NCBI GenBank assembly: GCA_039818665.1
Contig: JBCBTJ010000015.1
Span: forward strand, 1-57,624
Length of the DNA: 57,624 nt
DNA from: JBCBTJ01 sp039818665
Lineage (GTDB): Bacteria; Pseudomonadota; Alphaproteobacteria; Caulobacterales; Hyphomonadaceae
Reading direction: 5' to 3'
The notes beneath the pieces are model-generated. The model was not told where the DNA came from, ran no database searches, and was given only the letters and a program-made list of their open reading frames with translations. This document shows positions 24,326-33,063 of the stretch, in pieces. The translations under genes were made by a program, and so were the position numbers. Each line of letters opens with the position of its first letter. Positions within the stretch are counted from its first letter, which is position 1.

Positions 24326-26293
24326 TTACGACCGGTCCCGCCAAATCGCGACGCCCGCCGGCGGCAGGGTCCGCTCCCCAACGAGCAAGTCGGCGTCTGG
24401 CGCCGCGACGCCATCGGGCAGAACCGCGGCCTTGGCCCCGTAGTTGAACGCGTAGCGCAACCCGCCCCGCCGGCGCAGGCGCACGCCCTCCGGCAGATCG
24501 ACCACGTCCAATCCGATCTCGGCGACCACGCGCCTCAGCAGTCGCGTTAAAAACGCCGGCTCGGGCGCAGTGGTGAAATAATGGACGCCGCTGGCTTCAT
24601 AGAGCAGGCCGCGGCCGGCCTCGGTCGCCGCCAGCGGTTCGAGATCTGTCTCCACATGGTCGAGCCACCATTGGCCGGCGACGGGGACGCCGTCGAAGGC
24701 GCCGCGCTCCCGATGATCCCGCGGGAAACTCTCCGACCGGACCACTTTCAGCGGTAAAAGATCCTGCAGCGGCCCGGGGGGCAGAGTCTCTGGGATCGCG
24801 AAATGCGGCGTCTTGCTGAAGCTGCGCGGGCCGAAGACGGCGCGGATGTTCGACTTTTTGACGGCCCCCACCAGAGCCGGCGGTGCAATCGGCAGGGACG
24901 GAACGAGCAGGAGGTCGTAGCCCTCCAGGATCGAGCCGGACGAGACGATGTCCACATCGACGCCCAGCCGCCGCGCCGCGCCGTGCCAATCCAGCAAAAG
25001 CCGGGGATAAGACCACGCCGCGCCTTGGCGTTGGGTTTCAAACACCCATTGGGCCTCATAGTCGACCAGCAGCGCAACGCGCGCTTGGGCCGTCTCCGGC
25101 GGCGGGACAGCCGCGATCTCCTCCGCGCAGCGCGCCGCCTCCGCAGCCGCCGGCGCGGGCGCGCGGTCCGGTCGTTCCAGACCGGCGTGCATTTGCTCTT
25201 GCGCGAACGGCGCCTGGCGCCAGCGGAAATAGCTCACCACGTCGGCGCCATGGGCGATGGCCTCATGGGTCCACAGACGGACCATGCCGGGCAAGGGCTC
25301 GGGATTGTGCCGCGCCCAATTCACCGGCCCAGGCTGTTGTTCGACAATCTCCCACCGCCCGTTCCCGCAGGCGCGATAGAGGTCGTGGTGAAAGGCCGCG
25401 AGGTCGGGGTGGCCCTGGCGCATATAGGCGCGCTTCTCGTCGGCCGAAAACGGCCCGATGTCGAGGAAGCCCAGCGGATAGGAGTCCCAGCCGAACGCGT
25501 CGAGGTCCCGCCCCAGCGCGAAATGGTCGAAGTCAAAGGTGAAGCCCATGCCATTGTGGATGATCCGCCGGCCGGGCGAATGGCGGCGGAGGATCTCAAC
25601 CTGCAGCCGGTTGTAGGAAATCACCTGATCGGATGAGAATCTATAAAAATCCAAGACGTGGGCGGGATTGGGCTCGGTCACGGTCAGGTTCGGCAGGTCG
25701 ACTTCGTCGAAGCTGCGATAGGTCTGGCTCCAGAAAACCGCGCCCCAGGCCGTGTTGAGCGCGTCGACATCGCCATACCGCTCCGCCAGCCACAGGCGAA
25801 ACGCGCGCGCGGCCTCAGGCGAGTAGCTGCGCGTCGTATCGTGACACCCATATTCATTATCGGTCTGCCAGGCCGCGACCGCCTCATGCGCGCCATAGCG
25901 CGACGCCATCGCCTCCACGATGCGCTCGGTGTGTTTGCGATACGAACGGGACGAGAAGCAGTAGTGCCGGCGAGAGCCGAACCGGCGCGGGCGGCCGTTC
26001 CGATCAAGCGCGAGAATGTCCGGCTCGGCGTCGATCAGCCATTTTGGCGGCGTGGCGGTCGGGGTGCCGAGCATCACCTCCAAGCCGGCCGCGCCGAGCG
26101 TGTCGACCGCGCGGTCCAGCCAGGCCCAATCGAATGCGCCTGGCGCCGGCTCAATCTTCGCCCAGGCGAACTCGCCAATGCGCACTTGGCGAAGCCCAAG
26201 CGCGGCCATCTTCGCCGCATCCTCCGCCCAGGCCGCCTCCGGCCAATGTTCAGGATAATAGCAAACGCCAAGGCGCGGCGGGCGGATTGTCAT
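24326..26293 (-). CDS. Beta-galactosidase, glycoside hydrolase family 42
   Basis: This GH42 enzyme cleaves beta-galactosides. The 655 residues begin MTIRPPRLGVCYYPEHWPE and contain RIGEFAWAKIEP, the acid/base Glu in WQTDNEYGC (E147), DSYPLGF, and the nucleophile Glu in WEIVEQQPGPVNWA (E318), followed by the beta-galactosidase trimerisation domain (SYFRWRQAPFAQEQMHAG) and a C-terminal small domain. ATG 26293 is chosen because GGAGCTCCC precedes it; the longer frame to 26398 has no support. No signal peptide, so substrate must be imported. It is divergent from an MFS transporter, which may bring in the sugar. Confidence 0.95.
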   Translation of the reverse strand: MTIRPPRLGVCYYPEHWPEAAWAEDAAKMAALGLRQVRIGEFAWAKIEPAPGAFDWAWLDRAVDTLGAAGLEVMLGTPTATPPKWLIDAEPDILALDRNGRPRRFGSRRHYCFSSRSYRKHTERIVEAMASRYGAHEAVAAWQTDNEYGCHDTTRSYSPEAARAFRLWLAERYGDVDALNTAWGAVFWSQTYRSFDEVDLPNLTVTEPNPAHVLDFYRFSSDQVISYNRLQVEILRRHSPGRRIIHNGMGFTFDFDHFALGRDLDAFGWDSYPLGFLDIGPFSADEKRAYMRQGHPDLAAFHHDLYRACGNGRWEIVEQQPGPVNWARHNPEPLPGMVRLWTHEAIAHGADVVSYFRWRQAPFAQEQMHAGLERPDRAPAPAAAEAARCAEEIAAVPPPETAQARVALLVDYEAQWVFETQRQGAAWSYPRLLLDWHGAARRLGVDVDIVSSGSILEGYDLLLVPSLPIAPPALVGAVKKSNIRAVFGPRSFSKTPHFAIPETLPPGPLQDLLPLKVVRSESFPRDHRERGAFDGVPVAGQWWLDHVETDLEPLAATEAGRGLLYEASGVHYFTTAPEPAFLTRLLRRVVAEIGLDVVDLPEGVRLRRRGGLRYAFNYGAKAAVLPDGVAAPDADLLVGERTLPPAGVAIWRDRS

Positions 26294-26410
26294 GGGAGCT
26301 CCATCGGAAAGCGCGGCGGCGTTTCGCCGACCTGAAACATCCCGCCACGCGCCGGCGTCAACCCTGCAACGGCCCCCGGCGCCGCCCAATCCGTCCAAAA
26401 CGAACCGACC

Positions 26411-26423
26411 TTACGCATCGTAA
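26411..26423. promoter_or_regulatory. Short inverted repeat in the GH42/MFS divergent promoter region
   Basis: TTACG-CAT-CGTAA (26411-26423) is a perfect 5-bp inverted repeat about midway between the two divergent starts (26293 and 26476). It could be an operator for a sugar-responsive regulator, but no regulator gene is adjacent. A second palindromic stretch TTCGCGCGAA lies at about 26452-26461. Confidence 0.3.
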
Positions 26424-26475
26424 ACTAGTAATTCTCGCGCGGAACGCTACTTTCGCGCGAAGGGAGAGGTTCGCC

Positions 26476-27723
26476 ATGGCCGACGGACGAGACGTCGCGG
26501 CCGAGGAAGAAGAGCGTCCGCGCCGTCCGCTGACCCGGTATCAGCAGGCCGCGATCGCTCTCAGCTCGGTCGCAATGGGAGTCGGATTGACGGTGAATTT
26601 CGTCGTCGTCGCGCCGATGGCGCGCGAGGCGGGGCTCACAGTCCTTCAGGTCGCCGGCATTCTCACCCTCTCGACCCTGATCTACACGTTGATGATTCCC
26701 GTCTGGAGCCGGCTCTGCGACCGGGTCGGGCGCAAGCGCGTGATTGTCTTCTCTCTGTTCGCCATGGCCGTCGCGAACGCGACATTCATCATCGCGCTTC
26801 GCGCGGCGCTGACCGGCGTCGCGACGGGCATTTCCGCGTTCCTTCTGCTGGCGTTCGTTCGGTCGTTTTTCGGCCTTCTCTCGCCGGGGCTGCAGCCCGC
26901 CTCCATGGCCGCGATGACCGACGCGACGACGGCGAAGACCCGCGCGGCCGGGCTCGGCTTATTGTCGGCGGCGATGGGCGCGGGATCCGTCCTCGGCCCC
27001 GCCAGCGCCGCTTTGCTCGCGCAGTTCGGCGCCCTGGCGCCGATTTGGGCCTCGGTGGCCTTCTCGACCCTGTGCGGCCTGATCGCCATCGCCGTCCTGC
27101 CCAAGGATCCCAGCCGGCCTTCGTCAGCCGGCGCGCCGTCGCCGCTCGCCGTCACAGACCGACGCGTCGTGCCACATATAGTGTTTCTGGTGGCCTATTT
27201 CGCCGCCGTCGCCATGGTGCAACAGACCCTCGCCTTCCTCATTCAAGACCGATACGGCTACGCGCAAGCTGACGCGGTGCGCGGTGCGGGCGTCGCGTTC
27301 GCATTGCTGGCCATCGGCGCGATCGCGGTGCAGTTCGGCGTCGTGCAGCGCTTCAAGCCCAATCCCTTGCGCATGCTGCCGGTCGGTCTGGCTTTGGTGG
27401 GCGCAGGCTACGCCGCAGCGTCCGTCGCCGGACCCTATTGGCAGATCTGCGCCTTCTTCCTGATCGTCGGCGCCGGCGGCGCGCTTGCAGTGCCCGCGGC
27501 CAATGCGATCGGCAGCCTCTCCGTCGAGCCGGCCGAGCAGGCCGCGGCCGCTGGCCTCCTATCAGCGGCGCCGCCTGCCGGCTTCATTCTAGGCCCGCTC
27601 GCGGGCGCCTTGCTGTATGATGTCGCGACGCCCCTGCCCCTTGTCGTGAGCGCCGCAGCCATGTTCGGGCTCGCCGCCTACGCTTTGATCATCACGCCCC
27701 GTCGACGGATCGCGGCAAGTTAG
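26476..27723 (+). CDS. MFS transporter (drug:H+ antiporter-like), 415 aa
   Basis: A twelve-helix MFS protein. The loop motif SRLCDRVGRKRVIV between helices 2 and 3, and the symmetric second half, are typical. ATG 26476 follows an excellent ribosome binding site (AGGGAGAGG). A charged, Glu/Arg-rich N-terminal tail (MADGRDVAAEEEERPRR) precedes helix 1. The longer frame starting at 26044 is on the non-coding side of the GH42 gene and is not used. Substrate unknown; divergence from GH42 allows a galactoside or related compound, but a drug exporter is equally possible. Confidence 0.88.
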   Translation: MADGRDVAAEEEERPRRPLTRYQQAAIALSSVAMGVGLTVNFVVVAPMAREAGLTVLQVAGILTLSTLIYTLMIPVWSRLCDRVGRKRVIVFSLFAMAVANATFIIALRAALTGVATGISAFLLLAFVRSFFGLLSPGLQPASMAAMTDATTAKTRAAGLGLLSAAMGAGSVLGPASAALLAQFGALAPIWASVAFSTLCGLIAIAVLPKDPSRPSSAGAPSPLAVTDRRVVPHIVFLVAYFAAVAMVQQTLAFLIQDRYGYAQADAVRGAGVAFALLAIGAIAVQFGVVQRFKPNPLRMLPVGLALVGAGYAAASVAGPYWQICAFFLIVGAGGALAVPAANAIGSLSVEPAEQAAAAGLLSAAPPAGFILGPLAGALLYDVATPLPLVVSAAAMFGLAAYALIITPRRRIAAS

Positions 27724-27830
27724 TCACGTCGAATGAATTTCCGGCGATTTCGACAAATTTTCTGAGTTTTCATCCTATTTTGACGGACGAACTTCTGTAT
27801 GGGTCAGGAAGTCGGCTGGTTTGGTGTTTT

Positions 27831-28613
27831 ATGGCGTTTTCGACAGTGTCCCGCGTGCGGCTTGCACCCGCTTTATTCGCGTCCGCCGCGATCATCAGCT
27901 TCGCGCACGGATTGATGCGCGCGGACGGTGAAAGCGCCGCGGCCGCGGCGGCGACTAAGCCGCCGGTGCTCGTCGAACTCTTTACATCGCAGTCCTGTTC
28001 GTCTTGCCCGCCGGCCGAGCGCTATTTGTCGACGCTCGCGATGGACGAAGACCTCGTGGTCGTCGAATGGCACGTCGATTATTGGGATGATCTCGTATAC
28101 GGCGGCGCCGGCGCCTGGAAAGATCCCTACTCGAAACGGGCGCACACTGAGCGCCAGCGCGATTATAATTTGCAGATCCGCGACCAAGGCGGCGTCTACA
28201 CGCCGCAAACGGTTATCGCCGGCTCGCTCGAAACGATCGGCTCGCGTCGCCGCGACGTCCAGGCCGCCATCGCCGACGCGCCGGCGGCCGCCGCGACGCT
28301 CTCCGTCGACCATATGGCGGACGGACGGTTCGTCACGGTCGAGCCGGTGGAGAACGCGAAGCACGACGACGCCGAAGTGATATTCGTCCGCCTCCTCAAA
28401 CAAGCGGACACGCATGTGAAGCGCGGCGAGAACCACGGCAAGGCCTTGCACAACACGCATGTGGCTTTGCAGACGAAGCGGCTCGGCGATTGGAGCGGGC
28501 GCACAGCCGTGTTCGATCTTCCGGACTTGGGCGAGGGCGAGACCTGCGCGATCATCGTCCAGGAAAAGGACAAGCATCTCGGCCGCGCGCTCGGCGCCGC
28601 CTATTGCGCCTAG
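27831..28613 (+). CDS. DUF1223 family secreted thioredoxin-fold-like protein
   Basis: The 260 residues carry a signal-anchor segment (about 10-30), then LVELFTSQSCSSCPPAERYL, the CxxC-type motif that marks DUF1223, VEWHVDYWDDL, and YTPQTVIAG. The fold is thioredoxin-like and the two Cys suggest a redox or metal role in the periplasm. Function is unproven. ATG 27831 is preferred over the TTG at 27780. Its stop overlaps that of the convergent pterin dehydratase gene by four bases. Confidence 0.88.
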   Translation: MAFSTVSRVRLAPALFASAAIISFAHGLMRADGESAAAAAATKPPVLVELFTSQSCSSCPPAERYLSTLAMDEDLVVVEWHVDYWDDLVYGGAGAWKDPYSKRAHTERQRDYNLQIRDQGGVYTPQTVIAGSLETIGSRRRDVQAAIADAPAAAATLSVDHMADGRFVTVEPVENAKHDDAEVIFVRLLKQADTHVKRGENHGKALHNTHVALQTKRLGDWSGRTAVFDLPDLGEGETCAIIVQEKDKHLGRALGAAYCA

Positions 28614-28903
28614 GTCAGCTTTTTCGCCAGCGCGTCCATAAAACTTGCAAGGTCCACGTCGCGTTCGGTCACGCCGAGCGCGTCATGGGTGGTCAACGTC
28701 ACCTCCACCCGATTGTAGACGTTGAACCATTCGGGATGGTGGTCGGCTTGCTCCGCGCGCAAGGCGGCGGCCGTCATGAACGCCCAGGCGGTTTTGAAGT
28801 CGGCGAACTCGAAGCGCTTTTCGATCGCGTCCCGCTCTCCGGTCGAGGCCGACCAGCCGTCAAGTCTCTCCAGCGCGGCCGCCGCGCCTATCCGTTCGCT
28901 CAT
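28610..28903 (-). CDS. phhB: Pterin-4-alpha-carbinolamine dehydratase
   Basis: This small enzyme dehydrates 4a-hydroxytetrahydrobiopterin, recycling the cofactor of aromatic amino-acid hydroxylases. The 97 residues include the family signature HHPEWFNVYNRVEVTLTTHD and the C-terminal ASFMDALA. It is the last gene of a leftward operon: its ATG overlaps the stop of the lipoprotein gene (ATGA). No phenylalanine hydroxylase is in the window. Confidence 0.93.
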   Translation of the reverse strand: MSERIGAAAALERLDGWSASTGERDAIEKRFEFADFKTAWAFMTAAALRAEQADHHPEWFNVYNRVEVTLTTHDALGVTERDVDLASFMDALAKKLT

Positions 28904-29487
28904 TCCTCGCCCTCCTCGGCGCCGCTTTCATGTAGAAAATACACCCAACGCCCCGTGTCGGTGACCGCTAAACGGAACCCGGGATAAGGCTCGCCGGCGC
29001 GGATGCGGTCCAGACCGGTCTCGCCGATCAGATCGAGCAGCCGGGCGCGGTCTCGAAAACTCAGCCGCTCGGGCAGCAAGTCCTCGGGATCTCGCGCCGC
29101 CAGATCGGGCCAGACATGCCAAGTCTCGTCGCCGACGAGGATATCGGCGTGCGGCTCGTCCAGCAGCGCCGTGAGCTTGGCCAGCGGATCGACGCCGGTG
29201 CGTCGCAGAAGGATCCAATGATCGTAATGGCGCTCGCCGCCGAAATTGGACTTAAAGCCCGGCTCGCGCTCGGCCAGGCGCGACAGCCGCCTCAACTGGC
29301 CGCGCTCGGCGAGGTCGCGGATCTCCTCGAGCTTGGCGACGACCGCCACCGGCAAGGCCGCAGGCTCCGGCGTCGCCGGCAGTTCGACCAAGGTTTCGGA
29401 CGGCAGCGCGCGCTCCGGCGACGCCGGTTCGGCCGCTTCCTGGCAGCCGGCGGCGACAAGCGCCGCGGCGAAGACTCCGACCCGCAC
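28900..29487 (-). CDS. Lipoprotein of unknown function, 195 aa
   Basis: The start is GTG at 29487. A lipoprotein signal ends at AAGC (C15). The rest is a Pro/Ala-rich spacer followed by a globular domain with HYDHWILLRRTGVDPL, DETWHVWPDLAARDPEDLLPERLSFRDRARL and WVYFLHES. Family not recognised. It lies 4 bp after the HAD gene and overlaps phhB, so the three are one operon. Confidence 0.75.
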   Translation of the reverse strand: MRVGVFAAALVAAGCQEAAEPASPERALPSETLVELPATPEPAALPVAVVAKLEEIRDLAERGQLRRLSRLAEREPGFKSNFGGERHYDHWILLRRTGVDPLAKLTALLDEPHADILVGDETWHVWPDLAARDPEDLLPERLSFRDRARLLDLIGETGLDRIRAGEPYPGFRLAVTDTGRWVYFLHESGAEEGEE

Positions 29488-29491
29488 CGCG

Positions 29492-30142
29492 CTAACCGAT
29501 CTCGTAGCCGGTGGCGCTCGCCAGGTCGGCCAGCAATTGGTGTTCGTTCAAGACCTTGATCGTCGTCATGCCCATGGCCCGCGCCGGCTTCAGATTGATG
29601 CCGAGATCATCGAGATAAACGCAAGCGGAAGGCTCGACGTCCAGCGCTTCGCACATCAACGCGTAAATGCGGGGGTCCGGCTTGCGCATGCCGATCTTGG
29701 AGCTCTCGATCACATGGTCGAACACGTCGAAGATCGCCGCCACCTGGGCCGCCTTCCCGTCGTCCTCCGTCATCGACGCGCCCTTCCCCACCGGCGCATT
29801 GTTGGTGATGCAGCCCACTTTCGCCTTGGCCTTGCACGTCTTCAGAGCCTCCACGACTCGCGGCCGCACTGCGCCTGACAGAAGCCCCAGAACATCGCGG
29901 CCCGGCACTTCGTGGCCCAGCGCGCGCGATTCCGCCCGAAACAGCGTGTCGAAACCGTCCGCATCGACCTCCGATCTTTCCAGCTTCGCCCAGGCGTTGT
30001 CGTCGCCGTTGCGGGCGTTCACCGACCGAATGAAGTCCGCGGGCAATCCGCGCTCGGCCTCATAGGCGTTGAAGGCCTCGAACGGCGAGGAGGTGATCAC
30101 GCCCCCGAAGTCCCAGATCACGGCGTCGATGCGGTCTGTCAT
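29492..30142 (-). CDS. HAD-superfamily hydrolase (subfamily IA), 216 aa
   Basis: A haloacid-dehalogenase-like phosphatase. Motifs: nucleophile Asp in IWDFGGVIT, motif II ITNNAP, Lys in SSKIGMRKPDPRIY, and the acidic motif IV YLDDLGINLKPA. Glu/Gly spacing and the alpha-helical cap match HAD-IA phosphatases and epoxide-hydrolase N-terminal domains. First gene of the leftward trio with the lipoprotein and phhB. Substrate unknown. Confidence 0.9.
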   Translation of the reverse strand: MTDRIDAVIWDFGGVITSSPFEAFNAYEAERGLPADFIRSVNARNGDDNAWAKLERSEVDADGFDTLFRAESRALGHEVPGRDVLGLLSGAVRPRVVEALKTCKAKAKVGCITNNAPVGKGASMTEDDGKAAQVAAIFDVFDHVIESSKIGMRKPDPRIYALMCEALDVEPSACVYLDDLGINLKPARAMGMTTIKVLNEHQLLADLASATGYEIG

Positions 30143-30426
30143 GCCGCCTTCTAGCCGGCGCCGGCGGGCGGCCTCAAGAGCCGTGGCGCGATCTCGGCCG
30201 CCCGTTTCGCTTACTGACCGCTTTTTCAGCGCCGTTTTCGGATCGTCGGGCGCAGGCGGAATTCATCAGTGCGCTGATTTTCAAAGAAAGAAACGCCGCA
30301 CCGCGATCGGCAAAAGGCTTGACTCCGGGGCCGAAGACGCGGCTTAGGGGCGCAGGTAGCGTACGCGTAGACTGAAAAGGGCGGCCTGTTGGGCCGCCCT
30401 TTTTCCATCCCGAGGCGCCCCGGCTG
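30143..30426. other. Intergenic region with a possible small transcript
   Basis: The stretch between the HAD gene and divL has no supported gene. TTGACT at 30319 could be a -35 element for a rightward transcript ending at the hairpin below, but the matching -10 is poor. Confidence 0.3.
30375..30404. terminator. Bidirectional intrinsic terminator downstream of divL
   Basis: AGGGCGGCC (30378-30386) pairs with GGCCGCCCT (30392-30400) around a 5-base loop, flanked by AAAA on the left and TTTTT on the right. Both strands therefore read as a stem plus U-tract. It lies 23 bp beyond the divL stop. Confidence 0.85.
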
Positions 30427-32874
30427 TTAGAGTTCGGCGGGCGACAGCGACAGCTCCGGCGCGGCGGCGCGCGCGCTCGCCTGAACCGGCAGCCAGCACA
30501 CAACCTCTGTGCCTTCGGACGAAGACTTCAGACCCACCCGGCCGCCATGCAGCTCGACGAAGTGCTTGACCAAAGCGAGGCCGAGGCCAGCGCCCCGCTG
30601 GTCGCCGGACGTGAAACTGTCGAAGCTTCCCGCCTGGCGTTCAGGATCGATGCCCTTTCCGTCGTCCCTCACCGTCAGCCGCGCCATTTCCCCGGCCCGA
30701 TCGGCTGTCACCACCACGGCGCCGCCCGGCTCAGCGAAACGCAGCGCATTCGAGACGAGATTGAAGAGCACCTGGCGCAGCCGCCGCTCGTCCGCGCGGA
30801 TCACGCCGATATCGTCAGCGACTTCGGCGCGCACGGCGATCTCGGTGTCCTCCGCTTTGGAGACCACCATTTCAACGCTGTCCTCAATCACATCGCCCAG
30901 GCGCACATCAGACAAGTCGAGATCCATCCGCCCCGCCTCGATCAGAGCGAGGTCGAGGATATTCTCGATCAGTTTCGACAGGTGGTCGGAGGCCGACAGG
31001 ATGGAGCGCACATAATCAAGCTGGCGCTCGGACAGATCTCCGTGCTTCTGGCTCTCCAAGAATTCCGCGTAGCCGAGGATGGTCGTGAGCGGCGACCGCA
31101 ATTGATAGGAGACGTTCTGGACGAACTCCGTCTTTAGCCGGTCGGCCGCCTCAAAGGCTTCGGCCCGTTCGCGCAGGGCGCTTTCAACACGTCGCGTCGC
31201 GGTGACGTCGGCGAAGGCGATCAGCGTGTTCCCGTTCGGCAACGGATGGGTGAGATAGGTGAGCGTCGAACCGTCGGACCGGCGCATTTCACCAGTCGTT
31301 TCTTGGCGTGCGCGCGGGCTCGGGTCGGTGACGTGAGTTTTGATCTGCGCCCACACTTCCCGGTCGTGGAACAGCGGGATGCACGCCTCGACCACCGCGT
31401 CATAGTCCGGCGAATTGCGCAGGAGATCCTCGTCCAGCTCCCAAAGCCGGCCGAAGGACTGATTCGACAGCCGCAGCCGCCCGTCGCCGCCGAACACAGC
31501 GCACGCCTCGTGCAAGCTGTCCAAGGTCGCCGACTGGGTTTTGATCAAGGCGTTGTACCGCGTCTGTAGGTCGAGTTCGCCCGTAATATCGCGGAACAAG
31601 AGCAAAAGACCGCCCAAAGGATGGCGCTGGCGTGTCACCGACAGGGTGCGCCCGTCGGGCAAGGACCAAGTGTCCTCGTCGATCTTGCCCGCATCGAGAT
31701 GATAGGCGAGCTCGTCGGCGCGCCATTGGGCGTAGTCCTGGCGCGCCGGCAGCTTGCGGCGCTCATGGAGCCGGTCGAGCAATTCGCCATGCTGGGGTTC
31801 GTCCAGGAGGAAGCCCTCCTCCAAATCCCACATGTCGGCGAAGGACTTATTGTGGAAGATCAGCTTCCGGTCCGGTCCGAATATCGCGACGGCGTCGGCG
31901 ACGTGATTGAGCGTTTCGTCATGCGCTTTGACGTGATTGTTGAGCTCCTCGCGCGCCTCTTCCTGCGCGGTGACGTCGAGGGCCATAGCCCCCGCCCCGC
32001 CTGATAGCGGGAAGGTGAGAACACGCATCGCCCGCCGCGCGCCGGCGATGACGATGTGTCGGGTTTCATCGATGTCGCGGCCTTCGGCGATGGTGAGCTT
32101 GGTCTGGTGGGCCGTCTCAACGTCCAGCATGGTCTGCTGGTCGAGCGCCTTTTCCAGGCTTTCTTTCTCAACCGCCTCCAAATAGGCCGGGTTCGCCCAT
32201 TGCAGCTTGCCCATGCCGGAGACGCGCCAGGCCGGAAACGGCGCTTTGCGCAACATGTCGAGAAACGCCGTCGGGTCCCGCGCGATGACTTGCCGAGCTT
32301 CTTCGATCCGGTTGAGGCCGACGCTGGTCTCGGTGTGGCGGATCGTTGAATCGGTAATCCAAACGACGGCACGGGCGCCGGCGGTGCGCCCGTCGGCCTC
32401 GATGAACCGACCGCCGGCGCTGGACAAGGTCAGCGAAAACGGCGCGCCGTTGAGGCGCAGTTCGCGCAGCGCCAGGCGAAGCGTCGTGTCGCGGCGCTGA
32501 CCGTCGCGCGCCTCCAAATCGGCAAGCCCCTCGACGATCCGCACGGCGGGATCGGTCGACACTGCGTCATCGGTGAATCGCAGGAGATTGGCGAGCGCGG
32601 CCGGCGAGCCATAGACTTGAGGCTTCGGAATGTCCTCCTCGGTCTCGACGTCCAGCGCTTCGTCCTCCCAAACCAAGATGATGCCGGGATGCGCGCCGAA
32701 AACGCTGTCGGCTCTGGCGAGTTGTTCTTCCAAATCCTGGGCGCGGTCTTTGAACCGCCGCACGAGCCCCCGGACGCCGTCGGAGATCCGCAAGGCCCAA
32801 ATGATCATCGCCAGGCCCATGGCCACGGCCCCGGCGGCGACGATGACGGGAACCTGATCGCCTGCAACCGCCAT
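30427..32874 (-). CDS. divL: DivL, PAS-domain pseudo-histidine kinase with Tyr at the phospho site
   Basis: DivL is an inner-membrane tyrosine-bearing kinase homologue that modulates CckA and so CtrA phosphorylation in Caulobacter-type cell cycles. Here 815 residues: one N-terminal transmembrane helix (10-28), a PAS-like region (from about 50), PAS domains near 205-300, 320-430 and 450-560, then DHp and catalytic domains. The H-box reads FVQNVSYQLRSPLTTILGYA with Y590 in place of His, the defining DivL feature. The ATP domain keeps its N-box (FNLVSNALRF), DDGKGI and GLGLALVKH. ATG 32874 is supported by GGAGGCGG upstream; the frame's TTG at 32898 overlaps that site. A CtrA box lies about 80 bp upstream. 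Confidence 0.93.
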   Translation of the reverse strand: MAVAGDQVPVIVAAGAVAMGLAMIIWALRISDGVRGLVRRFKDRAQDLEEQLARADSVFGAHPGIILVWEDEALDVETEEDIPKPQVYGSPAALANLLRFTDDAVSTDPAVRIVEGLADLEARDGQRRDTTLRLALRELRLNGAPFSLTLSSAGGRFIEADGRTAGARAVVWITDSTIRHTETSVGLNRIEEARQVIARDPTAFLDMLRKAPFPAWRVSGMGKLQWANPAYLEAVEKESLEKALDQQTMLDVETAHQTKLTIAEGRDIDETRHIVIAGARRAMRVLTFPLSGGAGAMALDVTAQEEAREELNNHVKAHDETLNHVADAVAIFGPDRKLIFHNKSFADMWDLEEGFLLDEPQHGELLDRLHERRKLPARQDYAQWRADELAYHLDAGKIDEDTWSLPDGRTLSVTRQRHPLGGLLLLFRDITGELDLQTRYNALIKTQSATLDSLHEACAVFGGDGRLRLSNQSFGRLWELDEDLLRNSPDYDAVVEACIPLFHDREVWAQIKTHVTDPSPRARQETTGEMRRSDGSTLTYLTHPLPNGNTLIAFADVTATRRVESALRERAEAFEAADRLKTEFVQNVSYQLRSPLTTILGYAEFLESQKHGDLSERQLDYVRSILSASDHLSKLIENILDLALIEAGRMDLDLSDVRLGDVIEDSVEMVVSKAEDTEIAVRAEVADDIGVIRADERRLRQVLFNLVSNALRFAEPGGAVVVTADRAGEMARLTVRDDGKGIDPERQAGSFDSFTSGDQRGAGLGLALVKHFVELHGGRVGLKSSSEGTEVVCWLPVQASARAAAPELSLSPAEL

Positions 32875-32950
32875 GAACCGCCTCCAATGTCCGCCCAAAC
32901 GCCGGCCGATTCTCGAGCCTGCTCTTGGTTAACGGATTGGGCCTTTTGCG

Positions 32951-32966
32951 TTAAGCCACGGTTAAC
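32951..32966. promoter_or_regulatory. CtrA-type binding box TTAA-N7-TTAAC
   Basis: TTAAGCCACGGTTAAC has both TTAA half-sites with exact 7-base spacing, matching the Caulobacter CtrA consensus. It lies between divergent divL (start 32874) and nrnC (start 33064). A further GTTAAC half-site is at 32928-32933. It could regulate either gene; feedback on divL is a plausible reading. Confidence 0.7.
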
Positions 32967-33063
32967 AAGACCGCCCGCCATGTTCATGTTTTGGTCGAAG
33001 CAGCTGTATTCACCCCGCCGAGTCAGCGCATAAACATACTCTGTCCGGAGACCAGACCATCCT

